Below are positions 1 to 6,935 of a stretch of DNA of 9,978 bases, one piece after another. The stretch comes from an uncultured Methylococcaceae bacterium (GTDB lineage Bacteria; Pseudomonadota; Gammaproteobacteria; Methylococcales; Methylomonadaceae): contig CAIMDR010000633.1 of NCBI GenBank assembly GCA_903839795.1, positions 1 to 9,978 on the forward strand, in the 5' to 3' direction. Both the position numbers and the translations under genes were made by a program. The notes under the pieces are model-generated. The model was not told the origin of the DNA. It did not search any database and saw only the letters and a program-made list of their open reading frames with translations. How positions within the stretch are numbered: the stretch's first letter is position 1; every line of letters starts with the position of its first letter.

Positions 1-959
1 CGCATCATGAGGAAACTGTCGGACCTAAATTTTTGGTGGCTATTTCTGACAACTTTATGTCCAGTTTTTATTTTCCTGACTTTTCAAAAATTGCCACGCT
101 AGAATTTTGGGAAGCCGTTATCAGCATCAGCCTGGTCGGTAGCTTGGAGAGTTTGCTTAGCGCGATGGCGGTGGACAAACTTGATCCGTATAAACGCCAT
201 TCCAATCTTGATCGTGATTTAACCGCCGTCGGTGCGGGCAATCTGTTAGCCGGATTAATCGGCGGCTTGCCCATGATAGCCGAGATCGTAAGAAGCTCAG
301 CTAATGTAAACAATGGCGCCAAAACCCAGTGGGCAAACTTTTTTCACGGTACATTTTTGCTATTGTTTGTGGTATTGTTTCCCCGTTTGATTCATAGTAT
401 ACCGCTTGCGGCTTTAGCGGCTTTACTGGTATTTACCGGTTTTCGTCTAGCTTCTCCAAAATCCTTTGCGAACGTTTTACACATCGGCAAAGAACAGTTG
501 TTTATGTTTGTGGTGACGATTATCGGTGTCTTGGCAACTGATTTATTAATTGGTGTCGCTATCGGTATTACAGCCAAGTTTGCTATCCACCTGCTGCGCG
601 GCGTCAGACTCAACAATCTGTTCAAAATCCACTTTGTGATTAAGCCTAAAGAGGCTGATTCCGTTATAGTCTCAATAGTGGGGGCTGCTATTTTCTCCAA
701 CTTTATGTCTTTAAAGACGGCATTGGCTAATCTCGAAAACGGAAAAACGGTCATCTTTCAATTGAATAATGCGTATCTGATTGATCATACGGTCATGGAA
801 TTTATTCATGACTTTCAGCATAACTATGAAGGGCAAGGCGGAAAATGTGTATTTATCGGAATGGAATATCATGATACTTTTTCAGCCCATCCTTTGGCAG
901 TGCGCAGAATGAAACCAGGCAATATGAGTCGTCGCAAAAGTGACCATTTGGGCTTGTAA
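1..959 (+). CDS. SulP-family anion transporter, C-terminal part (5' end outside window)
   Basis: This is the C-terminal ~318 residues of a SulP (SLC26-like) inner-membrane anion transporter, stopping at TAA 957-959. The frame is open to the window edge, with codons from position 3. The residues before the first possible start (TTG at 33) still align with the interior of the complete paralogue at 1167-2777 near its residue 227, so TTG 33 is not the true start and about 225 N-terminal residues are missing. Visible parts are the second half of the transmembrane transport domain, including the conserved stretch GGLPMIAEIVRSSANVNNGA, several hydrophobic helices, and a C-terminal STAS domain with an I-D-H-T motif followed by a short basic tail. 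SulP proteins carry sulfate, bicarbonate or other anions, usually with Na+ or H+; the substrate cannot be read from this fragment. It is one of a tandem pair and is separated from the second copy by 207 bases. The family call is very secure. Confidence 0.93.
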   Translation, partial: HHEETVGPKFLVAISDNFMSSFYFPDFSKIATLEFWEAVISISLVGSLESLLSAMAVDKLDPYKRHSNLDRDLTAVGAGNLLAGLIGGLPMIAEIVRSSANVNNGAKTQWANFFHGTFLLLFVVLFPRLIHSIPLAALAALLVFTGFRLASPKSFANVLHIGKEQLFMFVVTIIGVLATDLLIGVAIGITAKFAIHLLRGVRLNNLFKIHFVIKPKEADSVIVSIVGAAIFSNFMSLKTALANLENGKTVIFQLNNAYLIDHTVMEFIHDFQHNYEGQGGKCVFIGMEYHDTFSAHPLAVRRMKPGNMSRRKSDHLGL

Positions 960-1001
960 TACTCCGGTCTATTAATGGTTAGTTAACAGAGTTATTGGCT
1001 T

Positions 1002-1029
1002 CTGCAAAACCTGTTAAAGGGTTATGCAG
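1002..1029 (+). terminator. Imperfect hairpin downstream of the first SulP gene
   Basis: CTGCA (1002-1006) pairs with TGCAG (1025-1029), and AACC (1008-1011) pairs with GGTT (1020-1023), with one A-A mismatch and an 8-base loop. It sits 42 bases after the stop codon of the first SulP gene, a plausible position for transcript 3'-end formation. There is no T-run after the stem, so it is not a standard intrinsic terminator. It may only slow or stabilise the transcript end. Confidence 0.3.
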
Positions 1030-1079
1030 AAATCATTGCCAAACCTAGCGTAACCTGACAACGGTGACAGTTTTGCGGT

Positions 1080-1098
1080 CAGCGCCTCCGTCGCGCTG
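1080..1098 (+). other. GC-rich inverted repeat in the SulP-SulP spacer
   Basis: A perfect 6-bp inverted repeat, CAGCGC (1080-1085) and GCGCTG (1093-1098), encloses a 7-base loop. It lies 68 bases upstream of the second SulP start and is not followed by a T-run. It could be an RNA hairpin in the leader or a protein-binding site. No clear -35/-10 promoter pair could be recognised in the spacer 960-1166. A TATAGT at 1107-1112 resembles a -10 box but has no convincing partner 17 bases upstream. Confidence 0.3.
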
Positions 1099-1166
1099 TG
1101 TGGTGGTATAGTGGTTAGCTGAGCAGCATGTAAACTCACACTCTACTACACTAAACGAGGACTTTT

Positions 1167-2777
1167 ATGAACAAATCATTCCTGTCGATGATGCCAAAAA
1201 CCGGACTGGCCGGTTTAAAAGAAAACTGGCTTAGCGACTTAACCTCCGGATTTTTGGTTTTTCTTATCGCCTTGCCGCTATGTCTGGGTATAGCGGTGGC
1301 TTCGGGCTTTCCACCCTCGGCCGGCATTATTACCGCCATTATCGGTGGCGTATTGGTATCGCGCATTAGCGGTTCTTTCCTGACTATCAATGGCCCGGCA
1401 GCCGGTTTGATTGTGGTGCTTTTGGCTGCTGTGCAAGCCTTGGGTGAAGGCGACGCGCTGGCGGGTTACCGTTATACCTTGGCCGCCATTGTAGTCGCCA
1501 GTGTTGTACAAATTTTAATGGGGCGGTTTAAACTGGGGCAATTAAGTTCCTTTTTTCCTGCCTCGGTGATTCATGGCATGCTGGCTGCGATTGGCATTAT
1601 TATTATCGCCACACAAACTCACGTTATGTTGGGTGTTACGCCGGAGCCCGGCAGTTTGTTTTCAATCATTGCACAGATTCCGCACAGTTTGTCAGTCATG
1701 AATCTGGATTGTGTTCTGATCAGTTTTTTAGGCTTACTCATATTGATTATTTGGCCTTTAAGCGGAAGCAAAATCCCCGCTCCGGTTATTGTCATATTAA
1801 TGGGCATCGTGTTCGCTTGGCATTTTGGTTTTCAGGAAGCGGCTACCAGCGGCTCACACTATCTGGTTACAATTCCCGATAATTTTATGGCCGGTTTTTA
1901 TTTTCCCGACTTTTCAAAAATAACGACAATGGCCTTCTGGGAAGCCGTGCTAAGTATCAGCTTGGTAGGCAGTCTTGAAAGTTTACTGAGTGCGACAGCG
2001 GTAGACAAGCTTGATCCCTATAAGCGAACGTCTGATCTTGATCGGGATTTAACAGCGATTGGTATAGGCAATCTGGTCGCCGGTATGATTGGCGGCTTGC
2101 CGATGATTGCTGAAATTGTCCGTAGCTCGGCAAATATTAATAACGGTGCAAAAACCGCGTGGGCCAACTTCTTTCATGGCTTGATATTATTACTGTTTGT
2201 CGTCTTTTTTACCGGTTTTATACAACGTATTCCTTTGGCTGCTTTGGCCGCCTTACTGGTTTATACCGGTTATCGTTTAGCGTCGCCTAAAACATTCACC
2301 CAAGCCTTGGATGTCGGTAAAGAACAGTTATTATTGTTTGTAGTCACGCTTATCGGGATATTGGCGACCGATTTATTATTGGGCGTTATCTTGGGTATTG
2401 TTGTCAAACTGGCCATTACCTTGGCAAGAGGCGTTTGGCTTGGCAACCTGTTCAAGATTCACTTTACGATTCAACAACCCGATAACAATACACGGGTAAT
2501 CAAGTTATTAGGATCTGCCCTCTTTTCAAACATCTTGCCCTTAAAACAAACACTGGCCGGACTGGAACAAGGTAAAACACTTATTTTTGATTTTTCAGAC
2601 GGTTACCTGATTGATCATACTGTAATGACGTTTATCCATGATTTCCAACAAAACTATGAAGCTCAAGGTGGACACTGTCGACAAGTGGGTAGCGCGTTGG
2701 AAACATTTTCAGATCATGCGCTTGCCGCGCGGCTAATGACAGCGGATGACAGGGTTGAGGTGCAAGGTGAAAGCTGA
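1167..2777 (+). CDS. SulP-family inorganic anion transporter with STAS domain
   Basis: This 536-residue inner-membrane transporter is complete and of normal length for bacterial SulP proteins. The start at ATG 1167 is supported by a GAGGA Shine-Dalgarno sequence at 1157-1161 with a 5-base spacer. The transport domain covers about residues 20-420, with many hydrophobic helices. Near the N-terminus are the SulP signatures IALPLCLGIA (34-43) and ISGSFLTINGPAAG (67-80), which correspond to the anion-binding half-helix region, and GGLPMIAEIVRSSANINNGA lies in the second half. A cytosolic STAS domain follows (about 440-525), with I-D-H-T (D483, H484, T485). SulP members move sulfate, bicarbonate (BicA-type) or other anions, often coupled to Na+ or H+. 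The substrate here is undetermined. The gene is the second of a tandem paralogous pair and stands 219 bases upstream of a Hyf-like ion-translocating complex operon. That neighbourhood makes Na+- or H+-coupled bicarbonate uptake a reasonable inference but does not prove it. Confidence 0.95.
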   Translation: MNKSFLSMMPKTGLAGLKENWLSDLTSGFLVFLIALPLCLGIAVASGFPPSAGIITAIIGGVLVSRISGSFLTINGPAAGLIVVLLAAVQALGEGDALAGYRYTLAAIVVASVVQILMGRFKLGQLSSFFPASVIHGMLAAIGIIIIATQTHVMLGVTPEPGSLFSIIAQIPHSLSVMNLDCVLISFLGLLILIIWPLSGSKIPAPVIVILMGIVFAWHFGFQEAATSGSHYLVTIPDNFMAGFYFPDFSKITTMAFWEAVLSISLVGSLESLLSATAVDKLDPYKRTSDLDRDLTAIGIGNLVAGMIGGLPMIAEIVRSSANINNGAKTAWANFFHGLILLLFVVFFTGFIQRIPLAALAALLVYTGYRLASPKTFTQALDVGKEQLLLFVVTLIGILATDLLLGVILGIVVKLAITLARGVWLGNLFKIHFTIQQPDNNTRVIKLLGSALFSNILPLKQTLAGLEQGKTLIFDFSDGYLIDHTVMTFIHDFQQNYEAQGGHCRQVGSALETFSDHALAARLMTADDRVEVQGES

Positions 2778-2826
2778 AAGAGCCAAGATTAACCATGGTG
2801 GGCTAAAAAACCAACCTTCAGACTTC

Positions 2827-2851
2827 AGCCTTTAGCCTTTAGCCTTTAGCC
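2827..2851. repeat. AGCCTTT heptanucleotide tandem repeat, 3.5 copies
   Basis: Three perfect head-to-tail copies of AGCCTTT (2827-2833, 2834-2840, 2841-2847) plus a partial AGCC run directly into the TTGAACCC array. The 7-base period and the shared CCTT core suggest that both arrays arose by the same slippage process. It lies in the spacer between the SulP and hyfB-like genes and is not within any coding frame. Confidence 0.9.
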
Positions 2852-2966
2852 TTGAACCCTTGAACCCTTGAACCCTTGAACCCTTGAACCCTTGAACCCT
2901 TGAACCCTTGAACCCTTGAACCCTTGAACCTTGAACCTTGAACCCTTGAACCTTGAACCTTGAACC
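2852..2966. repeat. TTGAACCC/TTGAACC short tandem repeat array, 15 units
   Basis: Nine perfect 8-base units TTGAACCC (2852-2923) are followed by two 7-base units TTGAACC (2924-2937), one 8-base unit (2938-2945) and three 7-base units (2946-2966). A decayed tail (TTGACC, TTAAAC) runs to about 2979. The array ends 30 bases before the hyfB-like ATG, so it fills the region where a promoter or leader would be expected. The minus strand reads GGGTTCAA repeatedly, giving nine GGG tracts with 5-base loops, which fits the usual G-quadruplex pattern. The in-frame stop TGA at 2961-2963 shows that the array is not translated as part of the hyfB-like gene. The rest of the spacer (2778-2826) contains nothing recognisable. 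Confidence 0.97.
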
Positions 2967-2996
2967 TTTGACCTTAAACACGATAGTGAGAATTTC

Positions 2997-5123
2997 ATGA
3001 TCCTTTTATCAGCTTATTGTGCGGTACTTCTAAGCTTTGCTTCCGGTTTGCTGGCACTGATGATGCATCAGCGGCAAAACCTGTCAGCAATCAGTGAGTA
3101 TGGTTTTAACACATTTTTTACCCGCAATGTCCATTGCCGGGGCTGGCTTAATAAAAATCTTGAAGAGCGTCGCTTTCCGGTTTTTTTAAAACAAGCCGTG
3201 TTTGTTTTATTGGGCTTGTCCGGTGTCTTTGCTGTTATTGCCGGGTTGGCTGTACTACTCGGCAAAGGGGTTATTACCGACCAGATTGCTTTAGGTTTGC
3301 CTTGGCTACCCTGGCATATCCGTTTTGACGGCTTGTCCGGTTTCTTCTTTTTAATTATCGGCATTGCCGTTTGTGCGGTCAGTCTTTACGGCCCCGGCTA
3401 TGTGCGCACTTATAAAGAAAATGAACATCCCTTTGCTGCCTTGGGTTTATTTACCGGCTTGTTTGTTACCGGCATGTTATTGGTGCTGTTGGCGGATGAT
3501 GCTTTCATGTTTATGATTGCCTGGGAATTGATGTCGGTCGCCAGCTATTTTCTGGTGGCCTTTCAGCATGAAAATCCCGCTAATCGCCGTGCCGCTTTTC
3601 TTTATTTATTAATGGCAGAAGTCGGTGCCTTGTCGATTATTTTAGGGTTTGGCGTACTGGCCAGTTTTTCTGACGGCTTTACCTTTGATGCCCTGCGTGA
3701 GGCCAACTTGTCAACCACTTGGGCAAGCATTGCTTTCGTATTGGCTCTGTTGGGTTTTGGCATGAAGGCGGGGATAGTGCCGGTTCACGTCTGGTTGCCG
3801 GAAGCCCATCCGGTAGCGCCCTCGCATATTTCAGCACTGATGAGTGGTGTCATGCTTAAAGTGGCCCTGTATGGCTTGATCCGTTTTTGTTTTGATTTGC
3901 TCGGTGATGTACAGTGGCAATGGGGCGTGGTGCTGCTGGTTCTGGGTACGGTTTCAGCGCTGGGCGGCATTCTGTACGCCCTGATGCAACCCAATTTAAA
4001 ACGCCTGTTGGCCTACAGTTCCGTTGAAAACATCGGCATTATTTTTATGGTGCTGGGCTTGTCCATGATTTTTATGGCAAACGGCCATCCGCAACTGGCC
4101 GCTTTGGGCTTTTTGGCCGCCCTTTTCCATGCCTTTAATCATGCCTTGTTCAAGAATTTATTGTTCTTGGGTGCCGGCATTATCCATCACCAAACCCATG
4201 AATTAAATATCGACATGATGGGGGGATTGATTAAAAAAATGCCCCAAACCAGCGCGTTGTTTTTGGTCGGCTGTATGAGTATTTCTTCATTGCCCCTGTT
4301 TAACGGCTTCGTTTCAGAATGGTTGGCCTTTCAGACCGCACTGCAAGTTGATGTGCTGGACAATGGCGTGTTGCGCAGTTTAATTCCGGTTGCGGCGGCG
4401 GCCTTGGCGCTAACAGCTGCGTTGGCGGCGGCGTGTTTTGTTAAAGTATTCGGGCTGATATTTCTGGGGCAAGCACGCTCACGAAACAGTGAAAAAGCGC
4501 ATGAAGTACGCGACAAAGGGATGCTGGCCGGCCCTGCTTTGTTGGCCGGTTTGTGTTTTTTTATCGGGATTTTTCCTGGCGTGATTATTCATTTAATCAA
4601 CAATGTGTCAAGTCAATTATTAGGCCATACCTTACCGAACGATTCCGCTTTAGGTTGGTTATGGCTGGCTCCGGTTTCTGCCGAGCAGGCCTCTTACTCA
4701 CCGCCACTGGTACTGATAGGCGCACTGATTGCGGCCGGTATTTGTTATTGGTATTTACGACGCAGTCCTTTAACCGTCATGCGACGGGCCGAAACCTGGG
4801 ATTGTGGTTTTGGCGGCTTGACACCGCGTATGCAATATACCTCCAGTTCATTTACCATGCCTTTCCGGCGAATTTTCGCCAAAACCTGGATTATCGACGA
4901 GCAGATTAAAAAAGACCTGCAAGGCGCAATGGATCAGGATGTGGTCGCTGTGCATTATCAACTGCATATTCAGGATCATAGCTGGCCACGTCTGTATCAA
5001 CCGATAGCACAAGGCGTAAACAACTTGGCCAGGCAGGTGGGGCGTATTCAAACCGGTAATATCCGAACCTATCTGGGTTACTCGTTTGCTACCTTACTAC
5101 TCCTGCTCTGGGTGATTAGCTGA
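2997..5123 (+). CDS. hyfB: Hydrogenase-4 component B-like (NuoL/M antiporter-like) membrane subunit
   Basis: This 708-residue polytopic membrane protein belongs to the NuoL/NuoM/MrpA antiporter-like family (HyfB/HycC branch). It is predicted to form an ion-translocating channel in the membrane arm of the complex. Hallmarks seen are the TM5 glutamate in A-W-E-L-M-S (E177), the TM7 lysine in GFGMKAGIVPVHVWLPEAHP (K257), and the helix with K-R-L-L-A-Y-S-S-V-E-N. The HyfB-type C-terminus has T-W-D-C-G-F-G-G followed by an amphipathic region and a final transmembrane helix. The start ATG 2997 has a weak GTGAG at 2986-2990, and an in-frame TGA at 2961 rules out a longer form. It is somewhat longer than E. 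coli HyfB (about 670 residues, from memory); the extra length seems to lie in a polar, basic segment at residues 24-64, between the first and second hydrophobic helices. It is the first gene of the operon visible here, directly downstream of the repeat array. Confidence 0.93.
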   Translation: MILLSAYCAVLLSFASGLLALMMHQRQNLSAISEYGFNTFFTRNVHCRGWLNKNLEERRFPVFLKQAVFVLLGLSGVFAVIAGLAVLLGKGVITDQIALGLPWLPWHIRFDGLSGFFFLIIGIAVCAVSLYGPGYVRTYKENEHPFAALGLFTGLFVTGMLLVLLADDAFMFMIAWELMSVASYFLVAFQHENPANRRAAFLYLLMAEVGALSIILGFGVLASFSDGFTFDALREANLSTTWASIAFVLALLGFGMKAGIVPVHVWLPEAHPVAPSHISALMSGVMLKVALYGLIRFCFDLLGDVQWQWGVVLLVLGTVSALGGILYALMQPNLKRLLAYSSVENIGIIFMVLGLSMIFMANGHPQLAALGFLAALFHAFNHALFKNLLFLGAGIIHHQTHELNIDMMGGLIKKMPQTSALFLVGCMSISSLPLFNGFVSEWLAFQTALQVDVLDNGVLRSLIPVAAAALALTAALAAACFVKVFGLIFLGQARSRNSEKAHEVRDKGMLAGPALLAGLCFFIGIFPGVIIHLINNVSSQLLGHTLPNDSALGWLWLAPVSAEQASYSPPLVLIGALIAAGICYWYLRRSPLTVMRRAETWDCGFGGLTPRMQYTSSSFTMPFRRIFAKTWIIDEQIKKDLQGAMDQDVVAVHYQLHIQDHSWPRLYQPIAQGVNNLARQVGRIQTGNIRTYLGYSFATLLLLLWVIS

Positions 5124-5185
5124 TGGATAAAAATACAGTCGCACCGTATAACAAAAAGCCCCTGCCCTCTGGAGAGCCACAATGA
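5123..5185 (+). CDS. Possible 20-residue linker ORF between hyfB and hyfC
   Basis: An ATG at 5123 shares its A with the hyfB stop (TGATG). Its short hydrophilic frame of 20 codons stops at TGA 5183-5185, overlapping the hyfC start as ATGA. The 58-base gap is thus a continuous open frame touching both neighbours. It has no recognisable domain. Its more likely role is to carry ribosomes from hyfB to hyfC; it may also be chance. The hyfC Shine-Dalgarno GGAGAG (5171-5176) lies inside it, so hyfC does not strictly need it. Confidence 0.25.
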   Translation: MDKNTVAPYNKKPLPSGEPQ

Positions 5186-6126
5186 ACTGGTTAATCGCCA
5201 TTTTACAAACGTCGTTATTTGTCGTACTCGCACCGTTATTGGCGGGTTGGCTAAAAATGTGTAAATGCCATTTACAAAACCGCAAAGCGCCTTCCCTGTT
5301 ACAACCTTACCGGGATTTACTTAAATTAACGCATAAACAGCCGGTCGTCTCGGAACAGGCATCCTGGTTATTTATAGCCGCACCTTACCTGATATTTTCT
5401 GCCACGGTACTGGCGGCAAGCGTAGTGCCGTTAATCGCGGTTAATCTGCCCACCTCGGCCAGTGCGGATGTGATTGTTATGGTGGGGTTTTTTGCCTTTG
5501 CCCGTTTTTTTCTGGCCTTGGCCGGGCTGGATATAGGCACCGCATTTGGTGGCATGGGCTCATCCCGGGAAATGACTATTTCTTCGCTGGCAGAACCCGC
5601 CATGTTAATGGCTATTTTTACCCTGACAATGACGGCATCTACCACCAATTTATCGGGTGCCATTGCTCATGTATTAAATGAGGGGCTTATCTTAAGACCT
5701 TCTTTTGTATTTGCCCTGTTTGCCCTGATCTTGGTTGCCATCGCTGAAACCGGACGGATTCCTGTGGACAATCCAGCCACGCATCTGGAACTGACCATGA
5801 TTCATGAAGCCATGATTCTGGAATACAGTGGCCGACATCTGGCATTGATTGAATGGGCAAGCCAGCTCAAGCTCATGTTATATGGCGTATTAATCGCCAA
5901 TATCTTTTTCCCTTGGGGTATCTCTGAAACCTTTGGCGCTAAAGACCTGGGCTATGGTTTACTCGCCATTTTAGGAAAACTGGCCTTACTGGCGATATTT
6001 TTGGCAATAGCCGAAACGTTGGTCGCAAAAATGCGCTTGTTTCGCGTACAGGAGTATCTGAGCTTTGCCTATTTATTAGGCTTGCTGGGCATGCTGAGCC
6101 ACATCATTCTGGAGGCGTCACGATGA
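5182..6126 (+). CDS. hyfC: Hydrogenase-4 component C / NuoH-like membrane subunit
   Basis: The 314-residue membrane protein matches the usual length of HyfC/HycD. It belongs to the NuoH (ND1) family, which joins the soluble catalytic arm to the ion-pumping membrane arm. Several hydrophobic helices are visible. The conserved cytoplasmic loops include GGMGSSREMTISSLAEPAML (about residues 131-150) and ETGRIPVDNPATHLELTMIH (about residues 190-209), followed by E-A-M-I-L-E-Y-S-G. These acidic loops are typical of the NuoH quinone/hydrogenase-interface region. The start ATG 5182 follows GGAGAG at 5171-5176. It lies 58 bases after hyfB, and the stop TGA 6124-6126 overlaps an ATG at 6123. Nothing suggests truncation. 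Confidence 0.95.
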   Translation: MNWLIAILQTSLFVVLAPLLAGWLKMCKCHLQNRKAPSLLQPYRDLLKLTHKQPVVSEQASWLFIAAPYLIFSATVLAASVVPLIAVNLPTSASADVIVMVGFFAFARFFLALAGLDIGTAFGGMGSSREMTISSLAEPAMLMAIFTLTMTASTTNLSGAIAHVLNEGLILRPSFVFALFALILVAIAETGRIPVDNPATHLELTMIHEAMILEYSGRHLALIEWASQLKLMLYGVLIANIFFPWGISETFGAKDLGYGLLAILGKLALLAIFLAIAETLVAKMRLFRVQEYLSFAYLLGLLGMLSHIILEASR

Positions 6127-6254
6127 AAGTGAAAAATGTAAAAACCAGTACACGGACACAACGAATTACAACGGATCAAATCATCATAAATCCGTGTAAA
6201 TCTGTTCTAATCCGTGTCACCCGTGTGCCATTTTTTCTTGACTGTAGGCAATAA
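6123..6254 (+). CDS. Possible 43-residue ORF filling the hyfC-hyfE spacer
   Basis: An ATG at 6123 overlaps the hyfC stop as ATGA, and the frame stays open for 43 codons, stopping at TAA 6252-6254, three bases before the hyfE ATG. The encoded peptide is basic, has no recognisable domain, and its second half is read from a degenerate repeat (6189-6228). The frame may maintain translational coupling across the spacer, or be an accident of an inserted repeat. No homologue is recognised, and a protein function is not claimed. Confidence 0.2.
   Translation: MKVKNVKTSTRTQRITTDQIIINPCKSVLIRVTRVPFFLDCRQ
6189..6228. repeat. Degenerate 10-bp-period repeat (AATCCGTGTN) with an upstream inverted arm
   Basis: Four consecutive 10-base units start at 6189, 6199, 6209 and 6219: AATCCGTGTA, AATCTGTTCT, AATCCGTGTC and ACCCGTGTGC. 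The first unit's TCCGTGTA (6191-6198) is the exact reverse complement of TACACGGA at 6149-6156, giving an 8-bp inverted repeat with a 34-base loop. ATCCGTGT-rich strings like this resemble dispersed intergenic repeats seen in other bacterial genomes. Here the element sits between two genes of one operon, making the largest gap in the operon (131 bases). Confidence 0.6.
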
Positions 6255-6257
6255 ACC

Positions 6258-6935
6258 ATGAACCTTGAACAAACCGATTTTTATACGCAGGCTATTTTGT
6301 CGATGGCGGCATTGGTAGGTCTCACTTCTTTTCTCATGCTGGGACAAGGCCGGTTGTTACGCTTAATCTTTGTCTTTGCCGTACAGGGTTTTCTATTAAC
6401 CTTAACCACGGTTTTGGCAGCCTACAGTTTAAACAACCCGCATTTATATATTTCTGCCTTGCTGACCTTAGTGCTAAAAGTCATCTTTATTCCTTGGATG
6501 TTAAGGCGTGAAGTGTTGCTGATGAACACCCACCGGGATGTTCAGGCGTTAGCAAACAAAACCGTAGTGATGCTGGGCGGTGCCAGTTTGATGGTGTTCA
6601 GCTATTACGTATTGCATCCTATCGTACAAACCACCTCGCCGGTCATGCTGAATGCACTGGCGGTCAGTCTCTCCGTGGTGCTGTTGGGCATGTTGTTAAT
6701 GATCTCACATCGCCAGGCTGTTGCCCATGTGGTCGGGTTTATGTCGATTGAAAATGGTTTGTTTTTTGCTGCTATCGTTGCCACCAAAGGGATGCCCATG
6801 GTGGTTGAACTGGGCGTAGCTTTTGACGTATTGGTTGCCGCCGTGCTGTTTGGTATTTTTTTCTTACATATTCGTACCAGTATCGATTCACTGGATGTTG
6901 ATTTATTAAACAAATTAAATGAGGTGGATAAATGA
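6258..6935 (+). CDS. hyfE: Hydrogenase-4 component E-like (NuoK-related) membrane subunit
   Basis: This 225-residue, highly hydrophobic protein has about seven predicted transmembrane helices. It matches HyfE in length (about 216 in E. coli, from memory) and in character. The N-terminal half contains SALLTLVLKVIFIPWMLRR (about residues 70-88), typical of HyfE. The second half includes GFMSIENGLFFAA (about residues 160-172), where the glutamate in S-I-E-N-G corresponds to the membrane glutamate of NuoK-like subunits used in proton transfer. The start ATG 6258 has only a weak upstream TAGG (6245-6248), so translation may depend partly on coupling. Its stop TGA 6933-6935 overlaps the next start (ATGA). 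The short acidic and basic C-terminus is normal for the family. Confidence 0.9.
   Translation: MNLEQTDFYTQAILSMAALVGLTSFLMLGQGRLLRLIFVFAVQGFLLTLTTVLAAYSLNNPHLYISALLTLVLKVIFIPWMLRREVLLMNTHRDVQALANKTVVMLGGASLMVFSYYVLHPIVQTTSPVMLNALAVSLSVVLLGMLLMISHRQAVAHVVGFMSIENGLFFAAIVATKGMPMVVELGVAFDVLVAAVLFGIFFLHIRTSIDSLDVDLLNKLNEVDK

Noticed and set aside
33..35. TTG as the start codon of the first SulP gene, making a 308-residue protein
   Set aside because: The frame is open further upstream to the window edge, and the residues before it align with the middle of the complete paralogue, so the gene is cut by the window.
1104..1150. tRNA-like string (a D-arm-like GTGGTTAG stretch) in the SulP-SulP spacer
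   Set aside because: No T-arm motif, no acceptor-stem pairing and no CCA; only a short chance resemblance.
2852..2966. Repeat units as tRNA T-loop copies (TTGAACC is the reverse complement of GGTTCAA) or as a CRISPR array
   Set aside because: Units are directly abutting 7-8-mers with no spacers and no flanking tRNA structure, so it is a simple short tandem repeat.
4553..4909. A 118-codon + strand frame inside hyfB
   Set aside because: It overlaps the conserved C-terminal part of hyfB in another frame and has no domain signature.
5385..5663. Minus-strand open frames opposite the SulP and hyf genes
   Set aside because: They mirror hydrophobic coding sequence on the plus strand, have no Shine-Dalgarno sequence or family resemblance, and lie fully inside confident genes.
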